A DNA stretch of 64,000 nt, taken from positions 495,001-559,000 of the forward strand of contig JAEMWC010000214.1 in the NCBI GenBank assembly GCA_016490735.1. The letters are read 5' to 3'. A program made the translations under genes and the position numbers. Shown here in pieces: positions 1-10,035 of this stretch. The stretch is from Pachyseris speciosa (taxonomy: Eukaryota; Cnidaria; Anthozoa; Scleractinia; Pachyseridae). The notes under the pieces are model-generated. The model was given only the letters and a program-made list of their open reading frames with translations. It searched no databases and was not told the origin of the DNA. Numbering within the stretch: the stretch's first letter is position 1; the number at the start of each line of letters is the position of its first letter.

Positions 1-105
1 TAAGGAAACAAAAAACCAAAACCTTATAGAAGATTATCTTATTATTCTTAAACGCGCCAGAATAAAAACGACACCATGGTGGTCGGATATGTTAGAAAAA
101 TATGA

Positions 106-429
106 GTGAATAATAACTATGACTCAGGAACTTTTTTCCCCAAACCCCGCAGAGGGGAGCCGCTTTTTTTCCTTTTATGTGCCAACAGAATTTCCTTTGT
201 TGGCGCCAAAAAAGCCGCCAACGTTGTGGTTAGCAACTTTCTCCGGGAATCAACCCGCGGCAAAAGAAAAATGTACAGGATATATAAACGAGATGACAAA
301 CTTTTACTGAAAGAAAAACACAAACCACTGAATCCCTTTGACACCCAACTGTTCTGGATGTTGATGAGCAATATGAGACGCCGGCAAACCTTTATTGAAC
401 ATTATACCAAATATGCGTCGGCCTATTAG
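106..429 (+). CDS. Hypothetical ORF at the window edge
   Basis: This is an open frame of 107 codons that I do not recognise. The C-terminal half is basic and helical in character (it ends NMRRRQTFIEHYTKY). The first half overlaps a second open frame on the same strand, so the true start is uncertain. It lies on the same strand as three further small ORFs up to position 1295, which looks like an accessory-gene cluster at one end of the first Polinton-like element. It could be non-coding. Confidence 0.25.
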   Translation: MNNNYDSGTFFPKPRRGEPLFFLLCANRISFVGAKKAANVVVSNFLRESTRGKRKMYRIYKRDDKLLLKEKHKPLNPFDTQLFWMLMSNMRRRQTFIEHYTKYASAY

Positions 430-489
430 AGAAATGTGCAGTGTGGTGTAGCCATGACAACAGCCGACGTGCACCGCTAAAATGTCAGA

Positions 490-723
490 ATGGCATTGAT
501 CGAGGAGATAGACAAGTGGTTGAGAAAAATGAAAAACGAAAATCGTCGATGCGCCAACCAACAACTGCGCTACGTGCGCGATCTTTTAAGTCAAGACATG
601 GCGCCCTGGCAATACATAAAGAAAACAAACGACTACTATTTTATTGACGAAAGTGCCTACCTATGTTTCATAGTAAGATATCAACTAACAACGGAAGAAA
701 AAGAATTTATGGATAATGGCTGA
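490..723 (+). CDS. Small hypothetical accessory ORF
   Basis: This ORF encodes 77 residues beginning MALIEEIDKWLRKMKNENRR. The start is charged and amphipathic; the C-terminal part is rich in aromatic residues (DYYFIDESAYLCFIVRY). I know no family for it. It precedes the two LPPEL-motif ORFs on the same strand and is spaced like a member of the same gene cluster. An ATG start and a clean stop are present. Confidence 0.4.
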   Translation: MALIEEIDKWLRKMKNENRRCANQQLRYVRDLLSQDMAPWQYIKKTNDYYFIDESAYLCFIVRYQLTTEEKEFMDNG

Positions 724-775
724 CTGATGAAGGTTTCTATGACACCGTCAATTGAACAAACGTACCCCAAAGGAT

Positions 776-976
776 ATGGACCTTTTGGAAAGAGTCAATC
801 AACTTCCACCTGAGGTTCAAGAAAAAATCCGCCGCTACCACACCCAAAATCAACTAAAAAAAAGAGCAAAAAGGGGTTGGCGGTGGGTTCACGAAGAATT
901 GCTGTGTCCTTTACTTAATTTTATTTGGCCACTGTTTTCACACGTGAACGGCGTGGTGAGCCATATTAAACAATGA
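776..976 (+). CDS. LPPEL-motif accessory protein, copy 1a
   Basis: Starting at the ATG at 776 the product is 66 residues. It opens with MDLLERVNQLPPEVQEKI, followed by a lysine/arginine-rich helix and the signature GWRWVHEELL. The same layout (a leucine-rich start, LPPEL, a basic helix, then GW-x-x-V-H/N-x-x-L) recurs in the next ORF downstream and in three ORFs of the second Polinton in this window, so it is a real family. The function is unknown. The leading LPxEL stretch resembles the start of an F-box, but the rest is too short to confirm that. Confidence 0.6.
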   Translation: MDLLERVNQLPPEVQEKIRRYHTQNQLKKRAKRGWRWVHEELLCPLLNFIWPLFSHVNGVVSHIKQ

Positions 977-989
977 CACCTCGTTATGA

Positions 990-1295
990 ATGGATCTGCT
1001 GACACTGGTCAACCAGCTCCCACCCCCAGAGTTGAGGGAAACTATCCTTCAAGAAACAATTAAAGCCCAAATTCAGGACAAAAAAAAGGTGGGTTGGGGT
1101 GTGGTAAATAGGGGTTTGTTTCAATACTTTGCGGACGCCCCCTTTTTTTCAATTGAAAACTGTTATACTCGGGTAACATTTTGCAGCAAATGTTCTACCT
1201 GTCGGCGGAATGGATGTTGTGAGGCGTGTATGTTGAAAACCAGGTTGCACTGTTTGTGTTTCTTTGACGAGGTCAGGGTTTTTGAAGAAAAGTGA
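990..1295 (+). CDS. LPPEL-motif protein with cysteine cluster, copy 1b
   Basis: The ORF encodes 101 residues and starts 14 bp after the previous stop. It opens MDLLTLVNQLPPPELRETI, has the GWGVVN signature near residue 40, and ends in a cysteine-rich block (CSKCSTCRRNGCCEACM) that could bind zinc. The ORF near 59,742-60,326 in the second element has a comparable GWGEVN followed by cysteines (CSFNGLCDLC). Its 3' end is tail-to-tail with the PLA2-like pseudogene on the minus strand. The function is unknown. Confidence 0.6.
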   Translation: MDLLTLVNQLPPPELRETILQETIKAQIQDKKKVGWGVVNRGLFQYFADAPFFSIENCYTRVTFCSKCSTCRRNGCCEACMLKTRLHCLCFFDEVRVFEEK

Positions 1296-1379
1296 TTGAT
1301 AGATGCCACACTATTGCTCACAATGCATTGGTGGGTGCTGCCCCTCACAAGAAAACTACGGCCCAAAACCCTTGAAGAA

Positions 1380-2012
1380 GAGGTCCTAGACGAATTTCAG
1401 CGAGTCGTAAATGAACTCAAACTGCGCAAACCAAGCTTCTGCTTCTACGTGTTAATCGCGTTGCGGGCCAACGCGTGCCCCCACTGTCTCTTCTTCCACG
1501 GAATTGTGTCAAGCGATTTGCCCATTTTTCGGTCAGCAACATGCTTGCATTTTTTCGTTCTCACCATATTTCTGTGCGCGAAAACCACAACTGCTGTAAT
1601 CATCATCGTGCTTCATTGCAACCGCATCAGTGGGGCTTGTGGGCGGTTGGAACACTTCGAGTATTTCCCTAATCTTAGGGTCAAAATCCAGTTGGTGGTG
1701 CAAGGGGTTTTAAGGCCCGGCGTAGTTGTGCCCATGGAGGGTCCATCCCCCTTTCGGCGAAGACAATCTACCAATCAGACGATGGACATCAACCCCCCTC
1801 CCATAATAGTTCTGCATGGTTTTCTTCAGAACATGTCCGTAACCACGTTTGCCAGAAAGAGCATTGCCGAAAGAAAGCAAAAACTTTGTTTTTTTCGCAA
1901 GTTCGGTTGGGGAAGCATAAAACAAACTTTCAATTCCTCTTCCATAATTCAAAGGTGACAGAGCGCAAACAATTGTTGCTTCTAAAAATATCTGCATGTA
2001 ATAACTGTTCAT
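1380..2012 (-). pseudogene. Phospholipase A2-like (VP1u-type) virion protein, broken
   Basis: Read on the minus strand across several frames, this region gives VDVHRLIGRLSSPKGGWTL, then GHNYAGP, then after a frameshift AVAMKHDDDYSSCG, then PWKKRQWGH. The HDxxYxxCG core is the catalytic His-Asp motif of parvovirus-type phospholipase A2 domains, which also occur in adintovirus/Polinton proteins and are thought to help virions cross membranes. At least three frameshifts and several stops break it. It is probably the C-terminal half of the protein whose zinc-ribbon N-terminus lies at 2630-3080. Confidence 0.6.
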
Positions 2013-2039
2013 CAGTAGGATACCTAAAAAGTGTGCAAT

Positions 2040-2480
2040 TCCACAATTGGTTTCGTCTCCATTAAATCCTATACCAATTGCAGAACATTTTAGGAGGAGC
2101 TACCCACACTGTGAGCACAGTTATTGACAATACATATTAGCAAGGAAAACAACGTAAAATAATAGGAGTACGTTAATGTCACTGTTCCTTAACAAAACCC
2201 ACCATATTAAACAAAGACAAAGAACAAAACAAGTTGGCGTTAATGGGGGAGCACTGCCTTGCGTTAGGTTAGCCTGTGCGACTTCCGGCTATTGCGTGAC
2301 AAACGAACCTCACTTATCTCCCCAACACTACGAGCTGAATGCAAAACAGCACGTGCTGGATCGGACAAGAGTATCGGTTAGCAAGCCGATATTCAAAGCA
2401 ACTATGGAAAAGTCGCTGTTGTCGATAAGAAAGTCGATAGCGAGGCACAGTTCCCTAAATGAGAAGTAAGTGTATTTCGT
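2040..2480. other. No gene recognised
   Basis: This AT-rich stretch separates the two halves of the putative zinc-ribbon/PLA2 gene. Short open frames cross it on both strands but none has recognisable motifs. It may be an insertion of unknown origin inside the original gene. Confidence 0.3.
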
Positions 2481-2629
2481 AGACGTCCTATCATTGTCGC
2501 TTGTATTCGGCAACCATCGCGCACCCCTCTTTTTCCGAAACTTCAGGACCCTTGAAAAGTTTGGGGTTAGAAACAACATCCCAAAGTTTCTTGAAATCAA
2601 CGAAGGGGAAAGGAATAGAAACCCACGCC

Positions 2630-3080
2630 CCACATGGTCCAGATCAGGCCTATCAGTTTTGTATCGGATGTTGGGCCGCACTTTCGTGGAAAGTTCGTCC
2701 AAGGCTTCGCGGCCAACCTTCTGAAACAGGGGGTTTGCCTTCCGGAGCCCATAGTCAATCGCCCCTTTTTGCAGCTGCGGGTTTCGCATCGCTTCCGACG
2801 CAAAGTACCTCCCCATCTCCACCCCCTTCTTTGCAAGATATGGTACCCCATGGTGAAGAAACAAATCCATCGCCACTCCAGCAACATCTGTGCCAATTCC
2901 TTTGCCCTCTGCAAGAGAGGGCTCTGCTAGTTTCCCGGCAAAAAAACGTGTTTTCGTTGCTCCACAAACAGCACACTTGGCTTTCCCCATTCGTCGGCCA
3001 TTTTTGGCCACGACCACCTTTTTAGACTTGGGCACGTTTGGGGTTCTACGTTTGTCACGCACACAGTACCTCTCACCCAT
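2630..3080 (-). pseudogene. Zinc-ribbon (DUF5679-like) virion-associated protein N-terminus
   Basis: The chosen start is the ATG at 3080, preceded by an AATATAC box. Residues 4-40 contain YCVRDKRRTPN...KAKCAVCGATKTRF: a basic zinc-ribbon-like fold in which the first CxxC pair has degenerated to CVRD while the second (CAVC) remains. Such a domain commonly heads Polinton/adintovirus proteins that also have a PLA2-like domain. A helical segment follows (YLAKKGVEMGRYFASEAM) and then TDRPDLDHVG, after which the frame decays. A short open frame at about 2480-2620 (DFKKLWDVVSNPKLFKGPE) may be a further piece. Confidence 0.6.
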
Positions 3081-3217
3081 GTATATTCTCAAAATAATTT
3101 TTCACAACGTCCTCATTTTCCTGCACAAGCCTTTCGCAGGCTTGCTTCCTGGCCTTCGGTCAAGGCAATTTGAAACGGATGGTACTGGGTCGCCATCTTA
3201 TACCAAAGAATTTTATT

Positions 3218-4537
3218 TCAACCCACAACCAACTCATTTCCAACCGCCTTGATCACAACCTCTTCCTCACTCAAAATAGCTGCGAAAACGATGTAATCGT
3301 GGGCGTTGGTGGCTTCATTTAACTTCCATTGCAGGACCATTTCCTTCCCATCGCCCGTCATACTTTCTTTGGTTGCGCGGAGGTCGGAGTATATAATAGG
3401 GAAAAAAGAAGAGTAGTTTCTTGCGGTAATTTGGGTTCCCGAGTTGGGGTCGTTCTTCCTGTAACGAAACTATATCAGATCGCGGCGGATGCGTATCAGA
3501 TCTTCACCATCTTAGTCGAGCTCGGGGTACTACGTTGAACCGTACTTCAGTTGGCAAGAGCTTAATTTGGCTGAATTATCCCCATCGAGGTCGAATGTGT
3601 CGAAAAAGTACGGGTTTTGTGTCCAAAGCATTCTCCCTCCGCGACTGTTGGAAGAAGATGAAAACATGTTTCGCGTTTTTGATACCAGGGGAAATTGTCC
3701 AACAACCGCTCGCACCCCTTTGAGGAGTGTCATAGGTCAAGGTTTCTTGCAAGAAGGTCCATTTTATTTCGAACTCAAGCTGCATCGGTGGGAGAAGTCT
3801 GTTCCTAAGCTCCTCAAAGAACGAAAAACGTTTGAAAGGAATCACAGTCTTCACCGTTCCCGCCTCCTTGAAAGTTTGTGTCGCTCTACAATTCCCCTGT
3901 TGGTGGGGTTGTTGGCGGGGTTTGTAACAGTTGTAGCGGTGGTGTCGAGTTACCAAAATTCATCTTTCGCCACACTCATTGCGTAGTCTTGGGAGTCTTC
4001 CAGCAAGGTTTTGATGAACACCACTTTTTGAATACCGCTTTCCTGGTACAGAGGTTTTCCAGCGGACCTCACCATCATTTTTTTGATGAGTGAGAAAGAC
4101 CCGTCGACTGGCGCCGATTGTGCCTTGTTCGCGACGTTGGCCCCATCGGCCGTTGCTTCGAAGCGGTACTCGACAGCAAAATAGGCGTTGAACCAATCGT
4201 GGATGACATCTCTTTTCTTTGAAAAGAATTTGTACCCCTTTTTTCCCTGGTACTGGCCATTCCCCGGCAACACGATCGGTGTCGAGAGATCGAGGCTCTC
4301 ATAGTCCACCATTTCCAGATTCTTTGGCGAACGAAACCAAGACGATTGGCTAAAATCTGGGTGAGTTTCCCCTTTGGTCTTCCCAACAATTGTCGGATTT
4401 TTTTGCGCCCCTTCATCTGTCGCGCGTGACAACGGCAAAACCACTTCATGTTTCGCTGGCTTCGCAACGTTCGGGCCGATATCCAAGAGCTCATCGCGAA
4501 TCACACCCGACCCCAATACCATCCCACACTGGGGCTG
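3218..4537 (-). pseudogene. Major capsid protein (double jelly-roll), decayed
   Basis: The gene is reconstructible only across frames. It starts near SGVIRDELLDIGPNVAKPAK, continues with DVIHDWFNAYFAVEYRFEA, then IPFKRFSFFEELRNRLLPP, and ends EEEVVIKAVGNELVVG at the TGA at 3218. The region of about 440 codons and these motifs fit Polinton-type major capsid proteins, which form the hexons of the icosahedral shell. Frameshifts occur near 3950, 3720 and 3530. The N-terminal part is duplicated downstream (5380-5650). The penton-like gene lies immediately upstream on the same strand, the usual capsid pairing. Confidence 0.7.
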
Positions 4538-4562
4538 TTCATTATACCCTTGAGTGAAATTT

Positions 4563-5302
4563 TTATTTGACTTCGTTTTTCAGCCCAACCTCTCGAATCA
4601 CAACAGCCAAAGTCACATCAGCGCCATTGAGGTCCAGAATGTTGTTTCTTCCATCTGTGATCCGTATTCCAACCGATTCAATCCGCGTCTTTTTCAGGAG
4701 GTGGAACGCAAGGCGACGGGGTAGCCCACAGGCAGCCCCGCAGTGGAAACGGCGTATAAAACATTTTTTGGAACGTCTCTGACCTTTCTCGTGACCAAGT
4801 CGCAATGGATGAAAACCAAATCCACACCTCTTGTTATATTTGGAATTTTGTCCCCCACGAAACTCGTTGAATTTGGCAAGATTTTTTACTCGAAACCGGG
4901 CATGTCCTCAAACTCACTGACAGACAAGTCGATTTCCCAGTCTCCCTTTGCAATTTCAATCACCACTCTGTGAACCGTCAAATCGAAGTAGAGGTTGAAA
5001 ATATACTCCTTGTTTGCGTCATCCTTATCCACGTACCCGATCTGTTTTTGAATGTAAGAGGCGAGGTTGGTGTAGCTGTACATCCCGTGGGGGATGAACA
5101 CAGTTTTCTAGGCAAAATCGCTCTTCCTCCTCCATCTCAGATAGTGGTTGTGGTATCTCGCGACGTTGTGCCACGAGTAGGTCATTGTGATCAGTTTGTC
5201 GAACGCGGCTTCATAGTTCTTGTTGTCGTCGAGGACGAGTGGGTGGGTTGAAAAAGATTCGAAAATCGTGGGTCTCTTGGGACGGATCCTCCTGCCGCAC
5301 AA
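4563..5302 (-). pseudogene. Penton-like minor capsid protein, copy A
   Basis: The minus-strand frames give an N-terminal piece (AAFDKLITMTYSWHNVA), a middle piece (GMYSYTNLASYIQKQIGYVD) and a C-terminal piece with FIHCDLVTRKV and ending DGRNNILDLNGADVTLAVV. This order matches single-jelly-roll minor capsid proteins of animal Polintons; the HCDLV and DxNG signatures are shared with the intact gene at 54,164-54,826. At least two frameshifts are present. It is one half of a tandem duplication with 5662-6480. Confidence 0.65.
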
Positions 5303-5379
5303 GACTGGAGTCGAAAAGCAGGCGCAAACTTATCCCGTATAATTAAGAAAAATTGTTTGACCAGACAAACGAAAAAAAT

Positions 5380-5650
5380 TCAAAGGCGATTGGCCAAAAT
5401 TTGGGTGAGTTTCCACATCGCATCTCCCCCTTTGGTCTTCCCAACAATTGTCGGATTTTTTTCGCGCCCCTTTCATCTGTCGCACGTGACAACGGCAAAA
5501 CCACTCATATTTCGCTGGCTTCGCTGGCTTCGCAACTTTCGGGCCGATATCCAAGAGCTCATCGCGAATCACACCCGACCCTTTGTGCATAAACCGATAC
5601 CATCCCACACTCGGGTCGAAAATTTTCATCCTCTCACTGGGGCCCTTCAT
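5380..5650 (-). pseudogene. Duplicated N-terminal fragment of the capsid gene
   Basis: This block encodes SGVIRDELLDIGPKVAKPAK and continues as in the capsid gene at 4537-4380, including a shared nucleotide stretch around the phrase CCCAACAATTGTCGG. It stops being homologous near 5370, where it abuts the other penton copy. Only the first ~80-90 residues are represented, so it cannot encode a capsid protein. It keeps an upstream stretch (SVGWYRFMHKG) that is shortened in the complete copy and may show the original N-terminus. Confidence 0.65.
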
Positions 5651-5661
5651 GAGTGAAATTT

Positions 5662-6480
5662 CTATTCGACTTCGTTTTTCAGCCCAACCTCTCGAATTAT
5701 AACAGCCAAAGCCACATCAGACCCGTTGAGATCCAACACGTTGTTTCTCCCATCTGTGATATATACTCCAATCGAGTTAATGGTACTTTCATCAACGGGG
5801 TGAAATTTGAGGCGCAAGGGCTCTTTGCGGAAAGGGTAACTGACTGGCAGCCCCACGGTGGAAAGATTGAACAAAACATCATTTTCCACATCGTTCACCT
5901 TCCTTGTGATCAAGTCGCAGTAGACAAAGACCCAATCAACGCTTCTCGTGATGTTCGTGATTTTATCACAGACGAAACTTGATGAACCTCGCAAGATTTT
6001 TTTGTCAAACCCAAGCAGGTCCCCAAACTCACCCGACGGAAAGATCCAGCTCGTAGTCTGCCATACCGATCACCACTCGGTAAATCGTTAAATCGAAGTA
6101 CAGATTGAAGATGTGCTCTTTTTCAGCGGCATCCTTGTCCACGTAGCCCGTATGCGCTTGAATGTAAGAGGCAAGGTTGGTGTACCCGTACATCCCATCG
6201 GGGATGGTCAAAGTTTTCCAAGTGGCCTCGCCCCTTTTTGCCATTTTAATTGGTTGTTGTTGTACTTCGTCGCCACGTTGTGCCACAAATAAGTCATTGT
6301 GATTAACTTATCGAGGGCGGTTTCGTAGTTCCTTGTTGGGTCGAGTTGGATTGGGGGCTTAAAAAAGAGTCGAAAATCATGAGGTCTTTGGTTGTAGCCT
6401 TTTTGCTTCCTCGCAAGACTGGAGTCGAGGAGCAGGTGGAAAATCATCCTATATAATCCCGAAGAATTTTCTTGCCCTGT
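5662..6480 (-). pseudogene. Penton-like minor capsid protein, copy B
   Basis: Read from ~6480: MIFHLLLDSSLARKQ, then NYETALDKLITMTYLWHNVA, then a second frame with GMYGYTNLASYIQAHTGYVD, then a third with FVYCDLITRKV and DGRNNVLDLNGSDVALAVI. It is better preserved than copy A, with about two frameshifts (near 6230 and 6000). The family forms the vertex capsomer in Polinton-like virions. The two copies have clearly diverged, so the duplication is old. Confidence 0.7.
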
Positions 6481-6485
6481 GCTTG

Positions 6486-6817
6486 CGTCAATAGCGGGGG
6501 GGGGGGGGGGGCGGTGGGGGTGTGGGGGTGAGGGGAGCTCTTCTTCAATATCCTCGACAACAGGTGAAAGCGGAGGCGTGGGGGCCTCTGGCTGGAATCT
6601 CTCCTGCCAGTCGAAAGGGTTGATTCGGTCCAACTCGTCCATCGCGTAGTCCGGACCCCTTTTGGGCGGTATTTGTTCCTGGGTTTGGGTTCTCCGCTTC
6701 GATTGCCCCCAACGTCTTTGTAAGTCTGTCCTGTTTGAAAGTTTGCCTGATCTCTTCTTCTTGTTTTTCCGCCGCAGCTTCAGCCGCGGCCCTCTCCTTC
6801 CTTTTCTTCAAAGACAT
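6486..6817 (-). pseudogene. Small basic/proline-rich protein gene
   Basis: The ATG at 6817 gives MSLKKRKERAAAEAAAEKQE, a lysine/alanine helix, followed by KTLGAIEAENPNP. After a frameshift near 6655 the sequence continues as MDELDRINPFDWQERF and a proline-rich acidic tail. I infer one gene of about 110 codons. It is divergently paired with the packaging ATPase across a 31-bp gap holding a TA-rich box. The basic N-terminus could bind nucleic acid, but no function is established. The proline tail includes the unstable G/C homopolymer. Confidence 0.45.
6496..6511 (+). repeat. Homopolymer of 16 G
   Basis: An uninterrupted run of 16 guanines is followed by a G-rich imperfect continuation to about 6540. 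It is a likely slippage and sequencing-error hotspot and may explain a local frame change in the proline-rich ORF on the opposite strand. Confidence 0.9.
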
Positions 6818-6830
6818 ATATATATATCTT
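6818..6830. promoter_or_regulatory. Shared TATA-like box between divergent genes
   Basis: An alternating TA tract lies between the minus-strand ATG at 6817 and the plus-strand ATPase ATG at 6849. Its self-complementary sequence could serve both directions. Other genes in the two Polintons also have a TATA-like run within about 20 bp of the start codon. Confidence 0.4.
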
Positions 6831-6848
6831 GAATGAAAATTCCGAACT

Positions 6849-7464
6849 ATGAACCCGACTTGGTGGGAACCAATTGGATTCAGGGACACACCTGAGGATA
6901 TTTTCCGCATGTTGATTTGCGGGCCAAGCCATTCTGGCAAGACAAACATCTTGCTGCACATGCTTTACAAGCTGTTGGAGTACGACAAGGTTTTGCTTCT
7001 CGAAAAACATTCACCAGAACAAGTACCAAGCGCTTCTGCAGGACTTTGCGGAAAGAATCAACTCCAAGGTGGGTTACGAAGTCATCGAGGCGTTTGATGG
7101 GGACGAAATTTTTCCTCTCGACGAACTGGATGCACCCGACAACCAAAAGATTGTTGTGTTCGATGACTTGGTTTGCGAGAAGAACCAAAACACCATTGTG
7201 GAATATTTCGTTGGCGGACGACACCACAACTTCGCTGTGATTTATCTTTCACAGGATTTTTTCCTGACCCCCAAAGTCATCCGCGACAATTGAAGCCATT
7301 TCTGCATCTTTGCTTTCCCTGAAAAAGAGAACAGACGGATCGCTGGTGATCTGAGGGTGCGCCCTCCTGACCTCGTTTCTCGAGGAAACAACGAAAAACA
7401 TTCTTTCTTTTACTTCGACAAGCCGAAGAAAGTAATGAAGAAAAATTTCGATGAGGATATATAG
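6849..7464 (+). pseudogene. A32/FtsK-HerA-type DNA packaging ATPase, broken
   Basis: The ATG at 6849 starts MNPTWWEPIGFRDTPEDIF. Walker A is CGPSHSGKTN (residues ~24-33) and Walker B is KIVVFDDLVCEK. A sensor-like region follows (FVGGRHHNFAVIYLSQDFF), and the tail is FCIFAFPEKENRR...KKVMKKNFDEDI. Such ATPases drive genome packaging into Polinton/adintovirus-type capsids. There is a frameshift near 7005 and an in-frame TGA at 7291-7293. Total length of about 205 codons is normal for the family. It is immediately followed by the fibre-like gene. Confidence 0.8.
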
Positions 7465-7470
7465 GGCGAC

Positions 7471-9854
7471 ATGGATCTCAACACGAACGGCGTCCGCATC
7501 TCCAATGTAGGCTCCCCAAAAACCATTCCCGAAGTCGTGCAGACGGTCTATGTTAACACGAACGGCTTCCGCATCTGCAATGTAGGCTCCCCGAAAACCG
7601 CGAAGACAGGCGATCTCAACATGAACGGCTATAGGCGCCCCGAAAAATTTTGATGAAAGATATAAAAAAGGAACATGAGGTGTTTGAACGAACTTCCGGG
7701 AAGTCTTTTTCGCAGCGCGGGGGAAGAGGCCCCCAGTCCACGTGGTCCACCTGGTCTGAGGGGGAAACATGGAGAGAAGGGGGATCGTGGTCCTATGGGC
7801 CCAACCGGTCCACATGGGCCTGCAGGGCCTGAGGGGACAAGAGGACTGCAAGGATCTCCAGGCTCGGAAGGCCCCAAGGGTCCGACAAGCTCGGGTGACT
7901 TCCGAAAAGACGGCAGCACCGCTATGACGGGCAATCTCCACATAGGGCCAAAACTGATCACCAACATGGCTTACGCTAAGGACGACCTCGATAACACGAA
8001 CAAAAGCTACGTTGACTCTGAAATCGCGCTTTGTTTGAAACGCGACGGAAGCGACCCGGCGTTGGGCAATCTGGACATGGATGGGTACGCTGTTGAAAAT
8101 TTGAAAGACGTAGATTCCACCAACCCCGCTGAAAACGCCGTCAACAAAAAATACGTGGACCAAGGGTTGCAAACCAAAATTGGCGCAATTGCGCAAAAAG
8201 ACTTGAACGTGAACAACAATGCCATCACTAATCTTCCCCCACCCTCGTCCGCGACTAACGCGGTGACCAAAAGATACGTTGACGAGTGTTTCGTGAAAAG
8301 AGATGGTTCGAGTGTGATGTATGGGTTCTGTCGATGGCCAACCACTAAATTGAAAATGTCGGGGCTCCAGCAGCCGACAAAGACGTTGCGAACAAAATGT
8401 ATGTGGACCAAGCTCCTTTTCTTCCACTTGCCGGCGGGCAAATGGCGGGGGACATTGATAGGCACAAAAACACGCTCGCAAACTTGAAAGACCCTGTGGC
8501 TGTAGAAATATGTTGATGCAACTCACGTGGACGCCTCCGGCACAGGCCCACAAGAAAACCCCTTCAAATATCTCATGGAAGACGTTGATGAATCCACAGA
8601 TGAAAACAACATAACTGTGCACAGTATTTCGAAATTTGCACCCTCTCCCCACTAAATAAACCAGTCGGAGTATAATGCCACTCCCGTTGATGACAAAGAT
8701 GGAACTGAACAATATCGCTCCAGAATCAGTTTCAACTTTTTCAGGCTCCCAATCGGTTTTTATACCTTTGTTGTGAAGGTGTTCCCTCCGCAAATGAGAA
8801 ATGTCAGCGTTTATGCGACTGCCGACACGCTGTCATTTGGCGCGCAAACCTCGAAGACATTCCAACCGACAGCTTCCATCGCCCGCTATGTCACAACGGC
8901 GCTGCACTTCGAAAAGCGACATGCCGGCCAACGAAAATATCTGTATCTTGATTTGCATGGGAAAACCGCAACTCCTGATCCCACAGGACATATGGTTGTC
9001 TACGGTTTGAGTGGAACGGTGTCGAAAGTACCTTCCACGGTGTTTGACCAAATTTTCTTTGCGAAAGATGGACAAATGGTCATGCAAACTGATTTGGATA
9101 TGTTGAAACACAGGGTGGTAAACAAAGGGCAAGGTGGGTTTCACATAGAGGATGAGGGTATAACGACCTTGGATCAACATTTGAACATGAACGGTTTTCT
9201 CCTCTTTCGAGCGAAGGTGGCCACTGGTTTGGATTTGAACAACACCGCTGTTACAAATGGAAATGTTGTTTTTTTTCAAGGCTCCCCCACGAGATTGACT
9301 ATGGGAGTCACTCTCGATATAGGGGGGAATTTGGTAACTAATTCCAAATTCGGTAATTCTTATGACCTGAACGGACAATCACCAACGGAAGTAATGTTTT
9401 GTTTGGGGGAAACAACCAACAAATGGTTTTACACATCGACTTAAATGCAAACGGGTACAGTGTGGTTGGAAAGAATGGGGGCGGATTTGAAGTAGATGAT
9501 GATGGTAGAATAAAAATGCATGGTGATTTGTATCTGAATGGACATGGTATTCACGAGGTTCTTCTTTTCCAGGGGGGGGGGGCAAATCATGTTACTAAAA
9601 AACTTAAATTCGAATGGCTTCAAAACTGTTGGCCAACCTTTTTCATACAAGCCTTTCATGAAGAAAAAACAAAACATGATCGAAGTCTTTTGAAAAGAGT
9701 TCAAATGAATGGTCACGACACAATTGTTGTTTTGAATAATTTTTGTTTCAAAGCCATTCATATTTTATTCGACGGGCCTTCTGGTGTTTTAATTTTCGTT
9801 AATAGACAGGCCCCAAGTAAGGCAACGATTTTGTACCACAAACAAAATATATAG
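7471..9854 (+). pseudogene. Collagen-like / tail-fibre-like surface protein
   Basis: This long, low-complexity modular gene has several frameshifts. It opens MDLNTNGVRISNVGSP, a repeat (D-x-N-x-N-G...N-x-G-x-P) typical of phage-type fibre stalks. About 15 perfect Gly-X-Y triplets lie at ~7744-7890 (GPMGPTGPHGPAGPEG). More fibre repeats follow (LDMDGYAVENL, NAVNKKYVD, TNAVTKRYVD), then a globular-looking segment at 8773-9444 (RKYLYLDLHGK) and further N-G repeats to 9854. It probably encoded a virion fibre for host attachment. No counterpart is seen in the second Polinton. Confidence 0.65.
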
Positions 9855-10035
9855 GCCAGTAGCAGCCCTGTAACCTCAATAAATGTCAATAAAGCATTTG
9901 CAGCAGGAAATTTGGAAGTTTACTATAAACACTCCTTTCAAAATATATTTTATGCTTGAATTCACAACTTCCTGATCACAAAAAGACTCTTCTTACGATA
10001 CTGTCTTCCGAAATTTTTCCTTACGCAGATATACA

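Noticed and set aside
1296..1958. 220-codon open frame on the plus strand
   Set aside because: It lies opposite the PLA2-like protein, whose motifs are specific; the plus frame has none.
2501..3025. 174-codon open frame on the plus strand
   Set aside because: It is the shadow of the zinc-ribbon protein on the minus strand.
7249..8793. 514-codon open frame on the minus strand
   Set aside because: It is the antisense of the ATPase tail and collagen/fibre gene; the plus strand has clear Gly-X-Y and fibre repeats, and the minus frame shows only biased composition.
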